Source of the DNA: SIG78 sp045587205
Lineage (GTDB): Bacteria; Verrucomicrobiota; Lentisphaeria; Victivallales; Victivallaceae
Direction: 5' to 3'
Assembly: GCA_045587205.1 (NCBI GenBank)
Contig: JAZNBV010000005.1
Coordinates: 1 to 34,455 of the forward strand
Length of the DNA stretch: 34,455 nt
Each line of letters begins with the position of its first letter. The stretch's first letter is position 1. Shown here in pieces: positions 30,462 to 34,455 of the stretch. The notes under the pieces are model-generated. The model worked only from the letters and a program-made list of their open reading frames with translations. It did not search any database and had not been told where the DNA came from. Both the position numbers and the translations under genes were made by a program.

Positions 30462-31508
30462 ATGAGCAAAGTTTACTTTATAGCCATTGATGTAAAAGAT
30501 ACCAGTGTTATCAGCCGCGCTGCACGCAAACTGCTGGAAACGCTTGTTGCCGGAGAAAACGTGATACTTGCTGATAAAATTCCGATCAAAACCCATTTCG
30601 GAGAAAAGGGCAACCGCACATTTATCAAGGCTGCGTGTTATAACGGGATAATCGATTATCTTGAAGAACAGAACAAAGCTGACCGCTTTCTGGAAACCAC
30701 TGTGCTGTATGGCGGCAAACGGTTCAAGCGTGATTCGCATCTGGAACTTGCCAAAGAACACGGATTTACCCGTCTGCCTGTGGAAATAGCCGATGGCGAA
30801 TCCGGCGAAGAACTTTATCAGGTGCCGGTAAGACTTAAACACTTTGATAAATGCACCATCGGCAAGGCGTTTGACCGTTATAAACAAGTGCTGGTTTTGA
30901 GCCATTTCAAAGGGCACGCGCTGGCGGGTTTCGGTGGCGCGATCAAACAGTTGAGTATGGGGTTTGCCAGCAAGGGCGGTAAACTTGCTATGCATATGAA
31001 TGTGCGTCCGCGTATCCGCAAATGGCTGTGCAAGCGCTGCGGTATGTGTGTCAGCCGCTGTCAGGCCAATGCCATAACGCTGGGCAAATCGCCGCACATC
31101 GACCGGAGCAAATGTCTGGGCTGCGGAGCGTGTTTTTCGGTTTGCCGTCATCACGCGGTTTCGATTCTTTCGTGGCAGGGGCTGGCAGATGCGCTTTTCA
31201 AGGGTAAATTTTTCCGTGAAAAACTGGTGGAATATGCTTTTGCAGCCTGTCAAGGTAAAGAACACATATTTTTGAACTTTGCATTGAACATTACCCGCGG
31301 TTGCGACTGCGAACCGCTGCCGATGAAAGAGTGCATCGATGATATCGGGATTTTTGCCTCGCTTGACCCGGTGGCGATCGACCGGGCCTGTCACGATGCG
31401 GCAATGCAGGGCGGCAAAAAATTCAAAGGTGCCGAACAGCTTAATTATGCCGAAAAGACCGGTCTGGGCAAGAATAGTTATGAACTGGTCACGCTGGAGT
31501 TGGATTAA
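30462..31508 (+). CDS. DUF362-family protein with two [4Fe-4S] ferredoxin motifs
   Basis: A 348-residue soluble iron-sulfur protein. The DUF362 domain spans most of the chain: DKIPIKTHFGEKGNRTFI near residue 38, LVLSHFKGHALAGFGGAIKQLSMGFAS at about 144-170, and LDPVAIDRACHDAA near the end. Inserted at 190-228 are two bacterial ferredoxin motifs, C190-C193-C196-C200 and C218-C221-C224-C228, each able to bind a [4Fe-4S] cluster. Such proteins are common in anaerobes, and their electron-transfer partner is unknown. GGGAG precedes the ATG. It is monocistronic. Confidence 0.9.
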   Translation: MSKVYFIAIDVKDTSVISRAARKLLETLVAGENVILADKIPIKTHFGEKGNRTFIKAACYNGIIDYLEEQNKADRFLETTVLYGGKRFKRDSHLELAKEHGFTRLPVEIADGESGEELYQVPVRLKHFDKCTIGKAFDRYKQVLVLSHFKGHALAGFGGAIKQLSMGFASKGGKLAMHMNVRPRIRKWLCKRCGMCVSRCQANAITLGKSPHIDRSKCLGCGACFSVCRHHAVSILSWQGLADALFKGKFFREKLVEYAFAACQGKEHIFLNFALNITRGCDCEPLPMKECIDDIGIFASLDPVAIDRACHDAAMQGGKKFKGAEQLNYAEKTGLGKNSYELVTLELD

Positions 31509-31528
31509 AAATAATTTGTAAAAAAAAC

Positions 31529-31557
31529 TTGCAAAAAACTCAACAATGTACTATATT
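31529..31557 (+). promoter_or_regulatory. Promoter of the pseudopilin gene
   Basis: TTGCAA (31529-31534), 17-bp spacer, TATATT (31552-31557), 58 bp before the start codon. Confidence 0.65.
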
Positions 31558-31615
31558 GCATTGAGAGAGAATTTTTTAACCGCAATTTAACGCAAACAGA
31601 AAAGGTATCAGATTT

Positions 31616-32347
31616 ATGAAAAAGCCCGCTTGCAAGCGGGTAAAGGCATCCGCCTTTACCCTTATTGAACTACTCGTAGTTATTGCTATTATCGCCATAT
31701 TGGCGGCAATGCTGTTGCCGGCACTTTCGGCAGCAAGAAAACGCGCTAACGGCGCAAGCTGTCAGGGCAATCTCAAAAATATCGGTGTAGCATTTGCTTT
31801 TTATGCCGACTCCAATAATGATGCCATTATGCCGCACCGTACTTGCGGCAGTATCAACCAGAATGGCTCTGGTAATGCCTGGCCGATGATGGTGCTGGAT
31901 CTGCTGGGGTATGATCTGACCAATATTACATTGTGGTATCTCGGTGACTTGGATAAACTTGACGATAAAGCCAAAGGGGTGATCTCCTGTCCGGCTTCCG
32001 CCATCCAGCGCGATGCCTGGCGCGGCATCAGCTACACTATGAACAACCGCGTTGTCCCCAAAGCAGCCACCCGCGAAGCATTGGTGCGGTATCTGGGGAA
32101 CAATGACAGCAGCGGCTATGCCCAAAGCATTGAAGATGTCGCGCATCTGGCAGATAATAACTACGATAACTCCTCCGGTATTGCCATATCCAACAACTGG
32201 CTGAATATGAACAGCAGAACGGATGACGGCACCCGGCACGGTTCGATCAACTGCCTTTCGCCGGCGGGAAATGTGTTTCAGACTAATCCATTCAAAGTCA
32301 GCGACGGCTTTTATGTTCCGACCGCCAACCGTATATCCGGAACCTGA
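31616..32347 (+). CDS. Type II secretion-type pseudopilin (prepilin N-methylation motif)
   Basis: A 243-residue protein. A basic leader (MKKPACKRVKASA) precedes the processing site AFTLIELL, where a prepilin peptidase would cut before Phe and methylate it. The hydrophobic helix VVIAIIAILAAMLLPALSAAR follows. A globular part carries Cys residues and a C-terminal RHGSINCLSPAGNVF segment resembling the H-x9-DG motif of the large DUF1559-type pseudopilin families of PVC bacteria. An AAAAGG site precedes the ATG. Monocistronic placement away from any gsp machinery is normal for these expanded families. The function of individual members is unknown. Two hairpins are built into the leader codons. 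Confidence 0.92.
   Translation: MKKPACKRVKASAFTLIELLVVIAIIAILAAMLLPALSAARKRANGASCQGNLKNIGVAFAFYADSNNDAIMPHRTCGSINQNGSGNAWPMMVLDLLGYDLTNITLWYLGDLDKLDDKAKGVISCPASAIQRDAWRGISYTMNNRVVPKAATREALVRYLGNNDSSGYAQSIEDVAHLADNNYDNSSGIAISNNWLNMNSRTDDGTRHGSINCLSPAGNVFQTNPFKVSDGFYVPTANRISGT
31625..31661 (+). repeat. Tandem overlapping hairpins in the pseudopilin leader codons
   Basis: A perfect 16-bp palindrome CCCGCTTGCAAGCGGG (31625-31640) is followed by GGGTAAAGGC-ATCC-GCCTTTACCC (31638-31661, 10-bp perfect arms). The two structures share GGG at 31638-31640 and begin only 7 bases after the start codon. Confidence 0.8.
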
Positions 32348-32366
32348 TAAAACGCGACCTCTCTGT

Positions 32367-32402
32367 AACTGCCGCAGTGTAATTTATTGCGGCAGTTTTT
32401 TT
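32367..32402 (+). terminator. Terminator of the pseudopilin gene
   Basis: AACTGCCGCA (32367-32376) pairs with TGCGGCAGTT (32388-32397), followed by TTTTT; the T-run overlaps the queH stop codon on the other strand. Confidence 0.88.
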
Positions 32403-32928
32403 ATGCCTCTTTCAGCGAAAACTCGCAGCCGCAGTAGTTCTGACGGTAAAGTTCCAGTGCTTTTGCCCGGCGGTTGCCTTTGACAAAACCGTCGCGTTTC
32501 TTGAAATTATAACACTCAAATGCCGGATATTGCTGTCCGATGGAAAAAATCAGCTGGCTGTTTTTGTGCGGGCTGACGGTCAAACTGGTGGCAAATGCAT
32601 CAAAATTCATTGTTTCCGCTGCCCGGGCAGTACGGCTCAAAGACCACTCAAAGCAGACATTGCAGCGCTTGCCGCGTTCCGGTTCATCGGCCAGTGAACC
32701 GGTGCGTTCCAGCCACGAGGCGTGATCGTAAGGGTCGATAAAGAGTTCAATATCTTCTGCATCGGCAAGAGTTCTGGCGGCTGCAAGGCGTTTTTCAAAC
32801 TCATCGGGAGTGTTCAGGTTGGAGTTGGAAAAGTAAAACGCAAACTCCACACCCTCTTCGCGCAGCATATCAATACAGCCGCAGGCGCACGGAGCGCAAC
32901 AAATATGCAGTAATAATCTTTTTCTCAT
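32401..32928 (-). CDS. queH: Epoxyqueuosine reductase QueH
   Basis: Performs the last step of queuosine tRNA modification, reducing epoxyqueuosine to queuosine at the wobble base. The 175-residue protein starts MRKRLLLHICCAPCACGC with the CCxPC-type motif of the family (formerly DUF208). YFSNSNLNTPDEFEKRL, the second cysteine pair RCNVCFEW, ATSLTVSPHKN, CYNFKKRDGF and the C-terminal YRQNYCGCEFS complete the pattern. These cysteines bind the Fe-S and second metal site. Length is typical (about 180). It stands alone, convergent with the pseudopilin gene, and a 20-bp palindrome lies upstream. Confidence 0.94.
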   Translation of the reverse strand: MRKRLLLHICCAPCACGCIDMLREEGVEFAFYFSNSNLNTPDEFEKRLAAARTLADAEDIELFIDPYDHASWLERTGSLADEPERGKRCNVCFEWSLSRTARAAETMNFDAFATSLTVSPHKNSQLIFSIGQQYPAFECYNFKKRDGFVKGNRRAKALELYRQNYCGCEFSLKEA

Positions 32929-32954
32929 AGCAAAAATCCAGTAGCGGTGTTATA

Positions 32955-32974
32955 TTATTACTGTACAGTAATAA
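32955..32974. promoter_or_regulatory. Perfect 20-bp palindrome between queH and the permease gene
   Basis: TTATTACTGTACAGTAATAA is fully self-complementary. It lies 27 bp upstream of queH and 32 bp upstream of the permease start. TATATT (32951-32956, plus) and TATAAC (minus) -10-like boxes touch it. It is a probable operator for one or both genes; the binding protein is unknown. Confidence 0.6.
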
Positions 32975-33005
32975 AAGTTTTTTGCAAATCAGGTATTTCA
33001 AAAAT

Positions 33006-34283
33006 ATGGTGAATTTTATAATCCGCCGTCTGGGCGAAGCAGTGCTGGTGATGCTGGGGGTATTGCTGCTGACTTTTGTGCTTTTTCAGATGGCGGCAGG
33101 AGATCCGGCGGCGGCAGTGCTGGGCAAGAACCCAAAACCGCAGGAAATCGAAAATCTGCGGCGTGAACTCAAAAGCGATCTGCCGCTTTTTTACGGTCAC
33201 TGGCGAACCAGCGAAGTCTATACTGCGTGCGATTACCGGGAAAAGTTTGTTGAACTGCCGGGGATCACGGTAAGCGGCAAGGTGGAACGCGGCAATAGTG
33301 GAGCGCGGGCAGGAAAGTTTGTTTTCAAGCGCAAATTTGATGTGCAGGAAAAAGTTCTGGCGGTCATTTCCGGCACTGGAGTTTTGCGCGCCGGTAACAA
33401 AGAGTATTATGTGTCGGGTATGGATGAAATAATTCTGAAAAATGCCCCGGAAGAAATTATTTTTTACAACGAACTTGATAAAGTTGATTTTTTCCGTTAT
33501 CAGGAAAATGCTTTCAACAGCCAGTTTGTCAATTCATTGAGGGAACTTGTGGATGTAAAAAACACTTTTCCTTATGTGAGTTTTCTCAATTTCGGCAAGA
33601 CAGTCACCACTCGCGAGCCGATCAACAATATCGTTGCGCGCGGAATAATTCCTTCGCTTTCAGTAATGCTGCCGGTGTTTATATTGGAACTGGTGCTGGG
33701 CATAATTCTGGCAATGACCGCCACCGCTTGTAAGGATTCTCTTGTTGACCGCGGCTTGCTTGTTCTATCGGTTGCCGGTATGAGTATAAGTTATCTGGTG
33801 CTGATCCTTGCCGGACAGTGGTTTCTGGGGTATTACTGCAATCTTTTTCCGGTCTGGGGATGGGGCGGAGTGCGTTATCTGGCGCTGCCGGTGCTGCTGG
33901 GGGTTGTTTCCGGTCTGGGCGGTGGGGTGCGGTTTTACCGTACCGTGTTTGTCAACGAGCTGAAAAGCGAATATTTGCGTACCGCGCTTGCCAAAGGCTG
34001 CAGCAAAGGTGCGGTTTTCAGTAAACACCTTTTGCGCAACGCATTGGTGCCGGTTATTGCCCGCGCATCGACCCAGCTGCCGTTTATTTTTACGGGAAGT
34101 CTGCTGCTGGAGTCGTTTTTCGGAATACCGGGGCTGGGATATGCTTCGATCGATGCACTGAACAACTCCGATCTGGCATTGCTCAAGGCTTTGACCATTG
34201 TCAACGCGCTGCTGTTTGTTTTTATAAATCTGCTGGCGGATCTGCTCTGCGCGTGGGCGGATCCACGGATCCGTTTGAAGTAA
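33006..34283 (+). CDS. OppB/DppB-type ABC transporter permease with large extracytoplasmic insertion
   Basis: A 425-residue inner-membrane permease starting MVNFIIRRLGEAVLVMLGVLL; a TTG eight codons upstream is a weaker start. The first helix and AAGDPAAAVLGK are typical of the peptide/nickel permease family. From about residue 65 to 185 there is an extra soluble segment (ELPGITVSGKVERG, ISGTGVLRAGNKEYYVSGMDEI and so on). The family pattern resumes at FLNFGKTVTTREPINNI and the remaining helices. The coupling (EAA) loop reads NELKSEYLRTALAKGCSKG, followed by LRNALVPVI, and the end is GIPGLGYASIDALNNSD. Usual length is about 310-340. No binding protein, second permease or ATPase is adjacent within the window. 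Confidence 0.88.
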   Translation: MVNFIIRRLGEAVLVMLGVLLLTFVLFQMAAGDPAAAVLGKNPKPQEIENLRRELKSDLPLFYGHWRTSEVYTACDYREKFVELPGITVSGKVERGNSGARAGKFVFKRKFDVQEKVLAVISGTGVLRAGNKEYYVSGMDEIILKNAPEEIIFYNELDKVDFFRYQENAFNSQFVNSLRELVDVKNTFPYVSFLNFGKTVTTREPINNIVARGIIPSLSVMLPVFILELVLGIILAMTATACKDSLVDRGLLVLSVAGMSISYLVLILAGQWFLGYYCNLFPVWGWGGVRYLALPVLLGVVSGLGGGVRFYRTVFVNELKSEYLRTALAKGCSKGAVFSKHLLRNALVPVIARASTQLPFIFTGSLLLESFFGIPGLGYASIDALNNSDLALLKALTIVNALLFVFINLLADLLCAWADPRIRLK

Positions 34284-34316
34284 GGAGCAAAAATCATTTT
34301 TAATCTGCCGGTAAAA

Positions 34317-34345
34317 TTGATTTTTCAGCCCGGGCAGGGTATATT
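34317..34345 (+). promoter_or_regulatory. Promoter of the second pseudopilin gene
   Basis: TTGATT (34317-34322), 17-bp spacer, TATATT (34340-34345), 35 bp before the ATG at 34381. An initiation start close to the ATG would give a short leader, and no clear ribosome binding site is visible. Confidence 0.55.
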
Positions 34346-34380
34346 ATTCTTATATAGAGTTGATATTGGCAAATATTGTA

Positions 34381-34455
34381 ATGAAAAATAGTATTTTTAC
34401 ATTGATTGAACTGCTCGTAGTTATTGCCATCATTGCCATATTGGCGGCAATGCTG
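34381..34455 (+). CDS. Pseudopilin, 5' end only (cut by window)
   Basis: Only 25 codons are present, starting MKNSIFTLIELL and continuing with the pilin helix VVIAIIAILAAML. The leader is just five residues before the Phe processing site, much shorter than in the copy at 31616. The helix-coding DNA is almost identical to that copy (CTCGTAGTTATTGC and GCCATATTGGCGGCAATGCTG in common), suggesting recent duplication or strong codon constraint. The globular part and stop codon lie outside the window. Confidence 0.85.
   Translation, partial: MKNSIFTLIELLVVIAIIAILAAML

Noticed and set aside
30408..31394. 328-codon minus-strand open frame
   Set aside because: Antisense of the DUF362 protein with two intact ferredoxin motifs.
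1..34455. tRNA, rRNA, transposase, integrase or phage genes
   Set aside because: I looked through the intergenic stretches and the coding products and saw none; a covariance search was not possible.

Overview
The window looks like chromosomal DNA of a Lentisphaerota/Victivallales-type bacterium (PVC superphylum). This is inferred from gene content, not from a marker tree. The pointers are two type II pseudopilins with the FTLIELLVVIAIIAILAAML signature, secreted DUF4838 and GHL10-like carbohydrate-active proteins, a DUF362 ferredoxin-like protein and a queH gene. Coding sense strands use G/C-ending codons heavily, so the antisense strands carry long spurious open frames. Most recognisable promoters have a TTGnnn -35 and a TATATT-like -10 at 16-17 bp.

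Layout. 1-2550 (minus): a partial alpha-glucan phosphorylase and a free-standing CBM48 protein, i.e. glycogen/alpha-glucan metabolism. 2807-6758 (minus): a housekeeping operon cmk, 4HBT thioesterase, manA, argS. 6964-8064: ychF. 8148-11745 (minus): a large secreted DUF4838 protein and the zinc transporter zupT. 11908-13969: a xylose-isomerase-family enzyme divergent from an AraC-type regulator, a classic sugar catabolic pair. 14059-15228: a lipoprotein with a glutamine-amidotransferase-like (BPL_N) fold. 15489-19634: three plus-strand genes, in which a small secreted protein is homologous to the N-terminal domain of an 802-residue putative glycoside hydrolase, and both have the same promoter/operator geometry. 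19635-20288 is the only long gene-free stretch and holds repeats, a hairpin and a candidate structured RNA. 20289-22371: serC and a BASS-type transporter.

22359-26138 is the most unusual part. An FCD-type GntR regulator diverges from an operon of a DapA/NanA-family aldolase/lyase, three tandem paralogues of a 166-167-residue cysteine-rich protein starting MIPSDHFVKFY, and a fourth small Cys/His protein inserted between copies two and three. The arrangement suggests a small-molecule catabolic or metal/thiol-dependent pathway that I cannot name.

26189-30293 (minus): an operon of a META-domain membrane protein, a ketopantoate reductase (panE) and a ZnuABC zinc importer. With zupT, the window carries two zinc uptake systems. 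30462-34455: a DUF362 Fe-S protein, a pseudopilin with tandem hairpins in its first codons, queH, an OppB/DppB-like permease with a large extra domain and no visible partners, and the start of a second pseudopilin cut by the window end. I saw no tRNA, rRNA, CRISPR array, transposase or phage gene.
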